Source: Candidatus Poribacteria bacterium (GTDB lineage Bacteria; Poribacteria; WGA-4E; WGA-3G). From it: DNA of 64,000 bases. The first letter of the stretch is position 1. Each line of letters opens with the position of its first letter. Location of the stretch: assembly GCA_022819945.1 (NCBI GenBank), contig JAJEGI010000178.1, positions 34,147 to 98,146 on the forward strand. The letters run 5' to 3'. A model generated the notes under the pieces. It did not search any database and was not told the origin of the DNA. It worked only from the letters and a program-made list of their open reading frames with translations. This document shows positions 53,796-62,172 of this stretch, one piece after another. Position numbers and translations under genes: made by a program.

Positions 53796-54922
53796 TGAAA
53801 CCTAACGACCAGGTCATAGCAGATATTATCGCTGACAGCCAAGAGATGGCGCACCATCGAGACACACTCGATCGCCGGCAATTCTTAACTCGACTTGCCG
53901 CGCAGGTCGGCGGTATCGGTGGCGCGCTCAGCACACTTCCAGCATTCGCACAGTTGAGTAGTGGGCAATTGCAACCCGAACCTGCGACAGAGTCTACTCC
54001 GCTTACGCCTGTCGTTGAGGCTATCGGTAAGAAGGTTTGGGAAAACGATCAACTCAATGAAGAGGCTGTAAGTGAACTCATGGATCAGGCGATGATGAAG
54101 TTGACCGGACGTTCCTCCGCCAAAGAGGCCTGGCGAGATATTGTGCTACCCGACGATATTGTCGGCATAAAAATCAACCCGCTCGCCGGACCGGAACTCA
54201 GCACGCATTCTATCATTATTGATAAAATCATTGAGGGATTATACGGCGCGGGCGTTCTTCGGAAACAAATTATTATCTGGGATCGATTTGAGGAGCATCT
54301 CTTGAACGCCGGCTACCCGATTCGGCAAGATGAAGGCGATGTACGAACGCTTGCCTCTGATACGGAAGGTGTTGGATATGACGATGAAGTGTTTTACGAG
54401 AGCGAGAAGGATAGTGTTGCGCGTCGTGAAAACGAAAGCACCCTCTCTCGGTATTCCCGAATCGTTACGCAGCAGGTTGATGTGCTGATCAACGTCCCTG
54501 TCTTGAAACATCATGCGATGGCAGGTGTGAGCGGATGTTTAAAGAATCTCGCGTTTGGGAGTGTTGATAACACACGTCGGTTCCACGGAAAACCACTCTA
54601 TTGCAATCCGGCTATCGGTGAGATTCTGGAGCATAAGGTGCTGAAGGAGAAACTTGTTCTCAATATCGTTGATGGACTGGTCGCCTCATTTGACAACGGG
54701 CCAACATATCACGCCGAAAGCACATGGAAATACGGCAGCCTCTTTATCGGTGCTGACCCCGTTATTCTTGACGTGTTGGTGCTTCAAACGGTTAACCAGA
54801 AGCGTGAGGAAATGGAATTGGAGTCTATCTCTAAAATCGCAAACCATATCAACACAGCGAGTAAGCTTGGTATAGGCACGAATACGCTTGACCAAGCAGA
54901 TCTTCAGAAAGTTGAGATTTAG
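53795..54922 (+). CDS. Tat-exported DUF362 protein
   Basis: The 375-residue protein has a twin-arginine-type signal, LDRRQFLTRLAAQVGGIGGA, cleaved after PAFAQ. The body has VGIKINPLAGPELSTHSIII, VDVLINVPVLKHHAMAGVSG, CLKNLAFGSVDN and ADPVILDVLVLQTVNQKR, the DUF362 pattern. The domain is often found with iron-sulfur proteins; here no ferredoxin domain is present. It overlaps the peroxiredoxin stop, so they are translated together and may act in the same extracytoplasmic redox process. Confidence 0.88.
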   Translation: MKPNDQVIADIIADSQEMAHHRDTLDRRQFLTRLAAQVGGIGGALSTLPAFAQLSSGQLQPEPATESTPLTPVVEAIGKKVWENDQLNEEAVSELMDQAMMKLTGRSSAKEAWRDIVLPDDIVGIKINPLAGPELSTHSIIIDKIIEGLYGAGVLRKQIIIWDRFEEHLLNAGYPIRQDEGDVRTLASDTEGVGYDDEVFYESEKDSVARRENESTLSRYSRIVTQQVDVLINVPVLKHHAMAGVSGCLKNLAFGSVDNTRRFHGKPLYCNPAIGEILEHKVLKEKLVLNIVDGLVASFDNGPTYHAESTWKYGSLFIGADPVILDVLVLQTVNQKREEMELESISKIANHINTASKLGIGTNTLDQADLQKVEI

Positions 54923-54924
54923 CC

Positions 54925-55167
54925 ATGAAATACAAATCAGTTGCTATGCTTTTACTGCTGAGCCTTTGCTGCATCGCAATCGTTTTTTCGGGATGCACCG
55001 TGACTTTCACGCAGAGCGATACCCTCCAACTCGGTCTGTCGGAACCGACAGATAAAACGATGTCGCTTGTTTCTGAATTTGAGGCAGGCGAGGCGGACAA
55101 TGTCGCCGGTGATGTCACGCAGAAGGCGGGAAGTGTCTGTGCCGGTGGAGCATGCATCATCTATTAG
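54925..55167 (+). CDS. Small lipoprotein, cysteine pair at the C-terminus
   Basis: The 80-residue protein has a lipoprotein signal (LLLSLCCIAIVFSGC) and ends AGSVCAGGACIIY, with two cysteines four residues apart. It starts 2 nt after the DUF362 gene. I do not recognise it. The C-terminal C-x4-C could bind a metal or form a disulfide, which would fit the redox neighbours. Confidence 0.7.
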   Translation: MKYKSVAMLLLLSLCCIAIVFSGCTVTFTQSDTLQLGLSEPTDKTMSLVSEFEAGEADNVAGDVTQKAGSVCAGGACIIY

Positions 55168-55784
55168 CACGTTTCTGCTTGTGCTTCAGTGCTCGCTTTA
55201 AAGACAGCGTTCACTGCACCGAAGAGGACAGACAAGTTATCCATCGTCACGCTTGTTCTATTTCGCGTGAAACTGTCGCCAATTAGTTGTCCAAATTGCC
55301 ATAAGGTCCCGTCACTCACGATGCCATAGACAGGAAACTCGACATCCTCATTTATTTTCTGAGCGGCTACCAACTCTGATAGGCATTGCCCCCAACCTTG
55401 ATCGAAATCGTTCTTCTTTGCTTCGACGAGGATTATTAAAGGCGTTCCAACAACGGGAATACCCAATTCAGAGCGTGTTGAGATGAGATAATCTGGCGTT
55501 CCGTTGAGCGTTTCATCGTAGGTGATGGCTTTTTTTATCCAGAGTGCATAGTCTCCCGCATAAGGTTTGTATATCTCCTTTAAAATCGGAAAGATAATTG
55601 CCTCACAACGTGCCGCCTCGGATGCGAAAACGTCAATGTGTTGCAGGCAAAACTCAAATTCTTGCAGAAATTGTTCGGAAGGGGTGTCCGGGAGTTCCTC
55701 AATTTGAACGAAGTCTTTTACCGTGTATGTAATCCTGAATTTCTCTAAGACTTCAGGAATTGTCTTGAAATCGCTAAATGCCAT
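55164..55784 (-). CDS. Putative PD-(D/E)xK nuclease-like protein
   Basis: The ATG at 55784 (minus) has AAGGAGGTG upstream. The 206-residue protein has GTPDYLIST followed by PLIILVEAKKNDFDQGWGQC, a D...ExK arrangement with a later Gln as in restriction-endonuclease-like folds. Similar stand-alone proteins are common in cyanobacteria and are usually unnamed. It overlaps the tail of the convergent small lipoprotein gene by 4 nt. Confidence 0.72.
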   Translation of the reverse strand: MAFSDFKTIPEVLEKFRITYTVKDFVQIEELPDTPSEQFLQEFEFCLQHIDVFASEAARCEAIIFPILKEIYKPYAGDYALWIKKAITYDETLNGTPDYLISTRSELGIPVVGTPLIILVEAKKNDFDQGWGQCLSELVAAQKINEDVEFPVYGIVSDGTLWQFGQLIGDSFTRNRTSVTMDNLSVLFGAVNAVFKASTEAQAETC

Positions 55785-55857
55785 GCGTCCCACCTCCTTA
55801 CTTAAAGTATAACCTGCGCCGCAGTATATTTCAACCTGAACTATCCGTTATCTGTTG

Positions 55858-56976
55858 TTATCTTGCGCCCTCTTGGCGATGATTTCCTCCCAATCCCATT
55901 TGCATGTCAGTAGTAAAGGTGGCGAGCTCTTGTCCAGTGTCTGGATCCCAGAATAGGATTGTGCCATCAGCACTCCCACTGGCAAGACACCTACTATAAA
56001 GGGGGGTCCCCTCGGGGGCGAAGGTTAGCGCGTTGACAGTGTTTTTGTGTCCTCTAAGCACCGCACGTGCACGTCCGGTACTGACATCCCAAAGTTTGAT
56101 TGTCTTATTTGCGTCTCCGGTAGCAAGTGTTTTTCCATCAGCGGAGAATGCGACGGCAGTAATCCAGGATTTATGTCCTTTAAGCGTAGCATGTTTGGAG
56201 CGTGTTAGGGCATTCCACAACTGGACTGTCTTATCTGCGCTCCCGCTTGCGAGCATTTTGCCATCCGATGAGAACGCCAATGCCAGGATATGCTCATCTT
56301 GAGGCGGGTCTGTCCACCCTAAAATAGACTTCAAAGATTTCAAAAACTGGGTATGTCCTTTGATGGATGCCAACAGTCTACCTGTAGTTGAATCCCATAA
56401 GTAGATTTTACCTTCTTGATTTCCGGTGGCAAAGGTATTACCGTCCTGAGAGACTGTTACTGTATCGTATGCATTGACCCTTCTACTTTTGTTTGATAAT
56501 CTCTTACCGGTTGCAACATCCCAGTGCGTAATTTTACCAAGTTTATCCAGACTGATAAGCCGTGTATTATCTTCCGAGAATGTCAACGCTGTTATAGACT
56601 CATATCTCTCGACTAATTTAAGGGTTGAAAGCTTACGGCCAGTTTCCAAATCCCAAAGTTGTATCACAGGGTTTGCGAATCCACCGCTTGCGAGCATTTT
56701 TTCATCTTTTGAAAACGCGAGTGTGTTAACTTGTCCGGGGTGTTCTGTGAACATCGGGGTTACTTTTCTATCAGGTACATCGTATAGCCACACGCCGACA
56801 TCGGTTCCCACAGCGAGACGGGTGCCATCGGGTGAAAACCGCATGATATTAATACCACCTTTTCCGAGCCGTGTGATTGCGCTTTCAGGTAACCCTATTT
56901 TGGTATTGTCTTGTGCGAGACTGGTTAGGAGGCATACGACATTTAGCACGAAAACTGTAAAGAGAACGCGTTTCAT
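55858..56976 (-). CDS. Secreted WD40-repeat protein
   Basis: The 372-residue protein has a signal peptide (VLFTVFVLNVVCLLTSLAQD) and about seven WD40 blades (LASGGFANPVIQLWDLETGR, ILALAFSSDGKMLASGSADK, TLATGDANKTIKLWDVSTGR). It folds as a beta-propeller, probably binding proteins outside the cytoplasm. No enzyme domain. Ribosome site AAAGGAGAT. Confidence 0.92.
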   Translation of the reverse strand: MKRVLFTVFVLNVVCLLTSLAQDNTKIGLPESAITRLGKGGINIMRFSPDGTRLAVGTDVGVWLYDVPDRKVTPMFTEHPGQVNTLAFSKDEKMLASGGFANPVIQLWDLETGRKLSTLKLVERYESITALTFSEDNTRLISLDKLGKITHWDVATGKRLSNKSRRVNAYDTVTVSQDGNTFATGNQEGKIYLWDSTTGRLLASIKGHTQFLKSLKSILGWTDPPQDEHILALAFSSDGKMLASGSADKTVQLWNALTRSKHATLKGHKSWITAVAFSADGKTLATGDANKTIKLWDVSTGRARAVLRGHKNTVNALTFAPEGTPLYSRCLASGSADGTILFWDPDTGQELATFTTDMQMGLGGNHRQEGAR

Positions 56977-57110
56977 TTTGAAATCTCCTTTTGAGATATA
57001 AGAGGGCGATTAATTTTCTTTGTGCTACGGGTTTTCATCACAGTCGTTTATATAATAGAGTCTGCTACGGCAAGAAGGATAGTGAAATTTCGGGATGGTG
57101 GGTTAGTAAA

Positions 57111-57132
57111 AGGCGGACTGAGAAGCCCGCCT
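57111..57132 (-). terminator. Possible terminator after the LTTTWGDIK protein gene
   Basis: Read on the minus strand, AGGCGG and CCGCCT form a 6-bp stem with a 10-nt loop followed by TTTTACT, about 30 nt after the stop at 57164. Confidence 0.55.
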
Positions 57133-57163
57133 GTAATGAAATTCAGTTTGAAAGACACCGTTG

Positions 57164-57748
57164 CTAATCGGTCTTGATGTCGCCCCAAGTTGTGGTTAGA
57201 TTCCCAACTGGACTTACCGGAAGCTGCCCTTCTTCAAGGAAGATCGTCCACATGATAACCGGATCTCCGATAACCTCGTCGATGCCGAGCAACTCTACTT
57301 CTCCTTCTGGGTAGGGTTCATTGGATTTGTAGATAAAATACTCGACGGGAGGGTGTGGCGCATCAAGTACCAGCGTTTTTTCTGTATCCGTATATCCCTT
57401 TGTAAACCAACCCTTCGGTTCTTGTCCGCGGTCTTCCGGACGTTTATGTCGGCTATCCCATGCTTGATAGACATAAGCCGGCCGGTCGATTTCAAACGTG
57501 AGCCGATAGTCTTGACCGCCCGGACAGTCGGCTGAAGTGGAGACCTGTGTTAATCCGAGGAATTCTTTCGGAATGTTCGTAATCGTATAGTCCCTATCGT
57601 GGAAAAATTTCCCTTTTTCTTCCAACTCAGTGGCTTGATAAGCACCGTTCTTATTGTCTTCTATATTGGTAACTTCCACCTTCTCAGCGAAAGCAATTAA
57701 CGAAGCAACAAGGAACAGTGTAGTTATACAAACATAAATCAGTCTCAT
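57164..57748 (-). CDS. Secreted protein of unknown function with LTTTWGDIK tail
   Basis: The ATG at 57748 has AAAGGAGTG before it. The 194-residue protein has a signal peptide (LIYVCITTLFLVASLIAFAE), a compact body (YTITNIPKEFLGLTQVSTSA, DRPAYVYQAWDSRHKRPEDR) and ends GNLTTTWGDIKTD. The body is sandwich-like and of unknown role. It shares its C-terminal tag with two LamG proteins. Confidence 0.75.
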   Translation of the reverse strand: MRLIYVCITTLFLVASLIAFAEKVEVTNIEDNKNGAYQATELEEKGKFFHDRDYTITNIPKEFLGLTQVSTSADCPGGQDYRLTFEIDRPAYVYQAWDSRHKRPEDRGQEPKGWFTKGYTDTEKTLVLDAPHPPVEYFIYKSNEPYPEGEVELLGIDEVIGDPVIMWTIFLEEGQLPVSPVGNLTTTWGDIKTD

Positions 57749-57954
57749 TTTGACACTCCTTTGTGGTTGCTTTTCAAACGCTACAGAAAACTTGAAAAAA
57801 AACACCATTTGTGTGATACTAATGATTATACAACATTTTTCTCTAATTTACCAAACAAAACAAATTTTCGCGAATCAGGGAAAAATTGTCTCGTTTTTTG
57901 AAGGTTCTCCTCTTTAGACTTAAAATGTCCGAGCTCGGTCGCGAATTAACCAGA

Positions 57955-58010
57955 AACCTGCCCGGAACGTAGTGGAGGGGTGTTTTTGCTTGGGTATTTC
58001 TGCGTATTGC
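57955..58010 (+). repeat. Composite repeat before the Dabb gene
   Basis: Bases 57955-57980 match 17594-17619, and the following GTTTTTGCTTGGGTATTTC matches the MITE core at 19121-19233. A shortened second unit TTGCTTGGGTGTTTC follows at once. The rest of 57749-58049 is AT-rich and non-coding, ending CATATTTAAAAAA against the ATG. Confidence 0.7.
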
Positions 58011-58049
58011 TTGGGTGTTTCTTTAGCCCAGGGGGTCATATTTAAAAAA

Positions 58050-58349
58050 ATGGTTGAACATATCGTTTTACTTAAGTTGAAGTCGGAAGTTACCGACACA
58101 CAGCTCGAAACCTTGTCCGATGCCCTTATCGGAATGGCTGACGAGATTCCCGGTATTGAATCTATAACTGCTGGGACGAATAACAGTCCTGAAGGCAAAA
58201 GTCAAGGCTACGCGTACGGTTTTATTGTCCGTTTCACAGACGAAGCGGCACGTGATGCATATTTGCCACACCCTTTCCACCGTCAGATAGCAGGTGAACA
58301 CATCCGTCCACTCGTTGAGGATGTCCTCGTTTTCGATTATTCCGCTTAG
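58050..58349 (+). CDS. Dabb (stress-responsive A/B barrel) protein
   Basis: The 99-residue protein starts MVEHIVLLKLKSEVTDTQLE and continues through AYGFIVRFTDEAARDAYLPH and VEDVLVFDYSA, matching the dimeric Dabb ferredoxin-like fold. The longer frame back to 57972 is translated repeat. The exact role is unknown. Confidence 0.9.
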   Translation: MVEHIVLLKLKSEVTDTQLETLSDALIGMADEIPGIESITAGTNNSPEGKSQGYAYGFIVRFTDEAARDAYLPHPFHRQIAGEHIRPLVEDVLVFDYSA

Positions 58350-58502
58350 CCAGCATTCACCTAACCGAACCGCAAGGAAATATAAAATCCGTCTCTACTC
58401 GTAACTAAAGCGTGCAGCTTGGAACGTAGTGGAAAGCGGATATACGAAAAAGAACTGGTTAGCCAGCATTCACCTAACCGAACCGCAAGGAAATATAAAA
58501 AT
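58346..58502 (+). repeat. Two repeat leaders before the sulfatase-fold gene
   Basis: The 42-nt units at 58346-58387 and 58459-58500 are identical, beginning TTAGCCAGCATTCACCTAAC and ending GGAAATATAAAA. Copy 1 starts on the Dabb stop codon; copy 2 abuts the next ATG. An open frame from 58419 through copy 2 would wrongly add 28 residues. Confidence 0.9.
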
Positions 58503-59891
58503 ATGAGTTGGAACATAGTTGTTGTTGTTTCAGATACATTGCGAACTGCCTATCTTAGTCCTTATGGCAACGATTGGGTTCAGACACCGCATTTAGCACG
58601 GTTTGCCGAACAGAGCGTCAGATTTACGAACGCACACCCGGAATGCTTACCGACAATACCGACGCGCCGCACGCTACATACCGGTAGACGCGCCTATCCG
58701 TTTAGTACGTATACTCCGGTACCGTGGGACAACGTCTATACCCCCGGTTGGCAGCCGATGTCGTCCGATGAACCGGCGGTCGCCGAATCGCTCGTCCGAA
58801 ACGGGTATCACACCGGTTTTTTTGCCGATGTGCCACACTACTTCGTGCCGGGGATGAACTTCACACGCGGGTTCCGACAATGGCAGTTTGTTCGCGGACA
58901 AGCCGAAGACAGATACCGTGGCGGCGCGCATGCCGATCCTGCGCTGATCTCTCGATACCGTGGAAATCCAGAACGTATCCGTGCGCATATTGTGAACGTC
59001 CAACCTGAACGTCCGGAGGAGACGTGGCCCACCGCGCGGTTGTTCCGTTCCGCCATCGAATTCGTTGAACACAACCACGAAAACACACCCTTTTATCTCT
59101 ATGTCGATGGCTTCACACCGCACGAGACATGGGAGGCACCTATCCACTACTACGACCTCTACGGTAGCCGAGAGGATCGGGAACCGATCTGTCTCAACCT
59201 GCCCTACGGTTCGCTCAAAGATGAGGAACTTGAGGCGCGACTGCCAAGCGTTAAAGCCAACTACGCCGGTCTGGTAACCCTCGTGGATACGTGGTTCGGA
59301 AGGTTAGTTGATACGATTGATCGCCTTGGATTACGCGAGAACACACTCATCATCTTCCTTGCAGACCACGGCACAAACTTCGCAGAAAATCCGGACAAAG
59401 CCACCGGAAAACCCGCGAACTTCATGTATCCAGGCACAATGGATATTCCTATGATGGTAAGCCATCCATCCGGGATAAACGGCGGCACGACCTGCGATGA
59501 ATTCGTCTACACACTGGATGTACCTGCGACTGTCATGGCAGCGAGCCAAGTGGAGCCTGCTGGTGAGATTCAAGGACAGAGCCTGCTCCCACTTGTTGAA
59601 GGAAAAGACGGTTTTGAATCGCGTGAATACCTGACGTGCCGTTATGTCAACTCCGTCTGGTATAAAGACGCGAAGAGTTGGTATTTCTCCAGCGTCGATT
59701 TTAATGACGGTATCCGACTGTTTGACCTTGAGGCAGACATCGACTGCCAGCACAACATCGCCGATCAAGGCGCGGAGCGGATCGCACTTGCCCAAGAACG
59801 GATCTTAGCCGACGCAGGCGGACATCTGCCCCACTACAAACGCCAAGGCAGAACGGATGCACTCGGCAGACCGCAGTTTGCTGAGGCGTAG
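58503..59891 (+). CDS. Sulfatase/alkaline-phosphatase-fold hydrolase with Thr at the nucleophile position
   Basis: From the leader-defined ATG the protein has 462 residues. IVVVVSDTLRTAYLSPYGND gives the first metal Asp (D11), RFTNAHPECLPTIPTRR aligns with the sulfatase active-site block, and IIFLADHGTNFAENP gives a later metal site. In ungapped alignment from FTNA to TG, the Cys/Ser that becomes formylglycine is Thr51 (T-I-P-T-R). It may therefore be a phosphodiesterase-like or other AP-superfamily hydrolase rather than a true sulfatase. No signal peptide is seen. Confidence 0.85.
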   Translation: MSWNIVVVVSDTLRTAYLSPYGNDWVQTPHLARFAEQSVRFTNAHPECLPTIPTRRTLHTGRRAYPFSTYTPVPWDNVYTPGWQPMSSDEPAVAESLVRNGYHTGFFADVPHYFVPGMNFTRGFRQWQFVRGQAEDRYRGGAHADPALISRYRGNPERIRAHIVNVQPERPEETWPTARLFRSAIEFVEHNHENTPFYLYVDGFTPHETWEAPIHYYDLYGSREDREPICLNLPYGSLKDEELEARLPSVKANYAGLVTLVDTWFGRLVDTIDRLGLRENTLIIFLADHGTNFAENPDKATGKPANFMYPGTMDIPMMVSHPSGINGGTTCDEFVYTLDVPATVMAASQVEPAGEIQGQSLLPLVEGKDGFESREYLTCRYVNSVWYKDAKSWYFSSVDFNDGIRLFDLEADIDCQHNIADQGAERIALAQERILADAGGHLPHYKRQGRTDALGRPQFAEA

Positions 59892-59905
59892 TCTTTGAGA
59901 AAAGA

Positions 59906-60193
59906 ATGCACGTTATTAGCAAAAAGGCACTGCGCGAATTCTGGGAACGATATCCTGACAGCCAAATGCCGCTTAGACGTTGGTTTAAACTCATCGCCAA
60001 AAATTCGTTTGGAAATTTTACCGATTTACGCGCAGTATTTCCAAGCGCAGATTTTGTAGATAATTTAACGGTGTTTAATATTGGTGGTAACAAATATAGA
60101 CTGGTTGCCTCTATCCATTTCAATCGTGGTAAAGTTTACATTCGTCGTGTGCTAACGCATGAAGAATATGACAGAGGAGGATGGAAAACATGA
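59906..60193 (+). CDS. higB: HigB-type mRNA interferase toxin
   Basis: The 95-residue protein has MHVISKKALREFWERYPDSQ, FTDLRAVFPSADFVDNLTVF, IGGNKYRLVASIHFNRGKVY and RRVLTHEEYDRGGW, the HigB/RelE-fold pattern of ribosome-dependent RNases. It starts 14 nt after the hydrolase gene and overlaps the antitoxin start region. Confidence 0.93.
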   Translation: MHVISKKALREFWERYPDSQMPLRRWFKLIAKNSFGNFTDLRAVFPSADFVDNLTVFNIGGNKYRLVASIHFNRGKVYIRRVLTHEEYDRGGWKT

Positions 60194-60588
60194 GTGTTAT
60201 TTCAGAAGATATTCAGACACACTGGAGTGCCGTTCAACCTCTCTTTTCAATTCGCGACGAGAAAGAATATGATAAAGCTATTGCAACTTTAAACGCGTTG
60301 ATTGATGAAGTAGGAACCAGCGAGCAACACCCACTTTATGAACTTCTTGATACGCTGGGGACAGTCATACATGCTTATGAGGAGAAACATCATCCGATCC
60401 CCGAATGTAACGGCGTTGAGGTGCTTAGGTTGTTGATGGAAGAACATCAACTTGAACCGGAAGATATGTCAGAGCTCGGTACGCCCGACATCGTTTTGGA
60501 TATCCTTAACGAAAAGCGGGAGCTGACAGTCACGCATATTCACGCTTTAGCGAAAGTGTTTCAGGTTTCTCCTGCGGTGTTTGTATAA
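60190..60588 (+). CDS. higA: HigA-type antitoxin
   Basis: GAGGAGG lies 9 nt before the ATG at 60190, favouring it over the ATG at 60181. The 132-residue protein ends in a helix-turn-helix-like region (EPEDMSELGTPDIVLDILNE, LTVTHIHALAKVFQVSPAVF), as in HigA antitoxins that bind toxin and operator DNA. The toxin-first order is typical of higBA. Confidence 0.9.
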   Translation: MSVISEDIQTHWSAVQPLFSIRDEKEYDKAIATLNALIDEVGTSEQHPLYELLDTLGTVIHAYEEKHHPIPECNGVEVLRLLMEEHQLEPEDMSELGTPDIVLDILNEKRELTVTHIHALAKVFQVSPAVFV

Positions 60589-60638
60589 GGAAGGTGCGAA
60601 GTTGTAAACTATCTTTCCGCGATTAAGGAGTTTAAGTT

Positions 60639-62111
60639 ATGCGTCTCTCACGCTTCAGTATGCCCTATGTTGCTATTCTCGCTGGTTTTGTTGCACTGAC
60701 ACTTCTGTTCTCCTGGAATAGCGTCGCCCAGGAAGGTAAATCCAGCCTTTCGGGTCGCGTTGTGGATATAAAAGGAAAACCGGTTGCCGGACTTGAACTG
60801 GCTATAAAACCTGTTGAAATTAAGGAACCGAGGGACATGGTGCCGCGCACACCTTTCTCAGATTGGTTACGAGTGGTGACCGATAAGGAAGGACGTTTCT
60901 CTTTCCGTAATATAGATGCTGTTTCATCACAATTCGTGATGTTTCCTGAAAGTGCTTCAGATTTTGAGATTATATCCCTTGAAATTGGGGATTTAACCTT
61001 CTATTCCACAGCGTTTCTTCGGCATTTTCCGACATGGTTTGGTAAACTCACCTTTACGATTGAACCGGGTACACATCTTCAGAACGTTGTGGTCAACGTG
61101 AAACCGCCTCGGATGCGCATCCGGGGACGGGTGCTTCTAAAGGACGGAACGCCACTCGCTAATACAGACATCGGTATCACTGTCCGGCGGCGACAACGAG
61201 AGACCACTCTCTTTATCTTGCCCAGTGGTGGCAGTGCCGGATCCTCAGGCGGAGGTACTCGGACTGATGCTGAAGGCTATTTCGTGTCATACTATCCAGA
61301 TGAGACTTCAGAATACTCGGTGATCGTGAAGTGTGACGGTGCCTCCGCGAAGTCACGGTGGTTTCGTCTTAAAGAAGGACAGCGGAATGATAAACTCGTT
61401 TTGGTCCTCAAGGACTTAGAGGAACATCGCGTCAGCCGTGGACTTTCGGCGATGTCAGAACCTTTTACTGTAGAAGCAGGTAAGCCGCATGAAACTGTGG
61501 TTTTAACACTTAATGGCGATCTTGCCGATCTTTCCGAGTTATCATCTGAAAGACCAGAAGGACAGCGGCACAATCTACCCAACGTTCTTGGTGTCTGGAT
61601 AGTGAATCCAGCCAACGGACACGCTTACAAGAAAATTGCGTGCGATGACTGGGAGGATGCACAAGATCAGGCTGCTGGTGAAGAGGCGCATCTGGTTACG
61701 ATTACAAATGAGGCGGAGCAGATATGGCTTGAAGCCATCTTTGGCCCCGGTCCATATTGGATCGGTTTGACCGATGTGCTAAAAGAGGGGGAATGGATCT
61801 GGGAGACTGGAGAGCCTGTCACATACACCAACTGGATAGAGGACGATGAAGATGAGGACCTTTTAGGCGAGCCACCTGTGCTTTTCAAGGCATTCGGTGC
61901 TAAAAACCGTCGCCAACACCAAAAACAGGATGAGGAAGATTACGTGATGATGTCTCCGCGTTGGGAGGGGGAGATAGGAAAATGGTATCCCGCTAATTCA
62001 AAAAGTGCCCGCCGCCGCGGCAGAGTACAGATGGCAATCCTTGAGAAGGACGGTATGCGATCCAAAGTACACGGTTTGCCGCTGTCAGACATCACGCCAG
62101 AAGATAATTGA
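60639..62111 (+). CDS. Secreted protein with regulatory-like and C-type-lectin-like domains
   Basis: The ATG follows AAGGAG. A signal peptide ends SVAQ. Next is a carboxypeptidase-regulatory-like sandwich (SLSGRVVDIKGKPVAGLELA, GRFSFRNIDA), a second one (RGRVLLKDGTPLANTDIGIT) and a C-type-lectin-like domain near residues 320-475 (EAHLVTITNEAEQIWLEAIF, YWIGLTDVLKEGEWIWE, GEIGKWYPANSKSARRRG). Cysteines of the lectin fold are scarce. Binding to a sugar or protein outside the cell is likely. Confidence 0.85.
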   Translation: MRLSRFSMPYVAILAGFVALTLLFSWNSVAQEGKSSLSGRVVDIKGKPVAGLELAIKPVEIKEPRDMVPRTPFSDWLRVVTDKEGRFSFRNIDAVSSQFVMFPESASDFEIISLEIGDLTFYSTAFLRHFPTWFGKLTFTIEPGTHLQNVVVNVKPPRMRIRGRVLLKDGTPLANTDIGITVRRRQRETTLFILPSGGSAGSSGGGTRTDAEGYFVSYYPDETSEYSVIVKCDGASAKSRWFRLKEGQRNDKLVLVLKDLEEHRVSRGLSAMSEPFTVEAGKPHETVVLTLNGDLADLSELSSERPEGQRHNLPNVLGVWIVNPANGHAYKKIACDDWEDAQDQAAGEEAHLVTITNEAEQIWLEAIFGPGPYWIGLTDVLKEGEWIWETGEPVTYTNWIEDDEDEDLLGEPPVLFKAFGAKNRRQHQKQDEEDYVMMSPRWEGEIGKWYPANSKSARRRGRVQMAILEKDGMRSKVHGLPLSDITPEDN

Positions 62112-62142
62112 TGTATTTACTGATTCTGACATTAGAGATTCA

Positions 62143-62172
62143 CCCTACCGAACCGCAAGGAAAAGTAAAAAA
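62143..62172 (+). repeat. Repeat leader against the metallo-beta-lactamase-fold gene
   Basis: CCCTACCGAACCGCAAGGAA followed by AAGTAAAAAA ends on the ATG at 62173. Confidence 0.8.
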
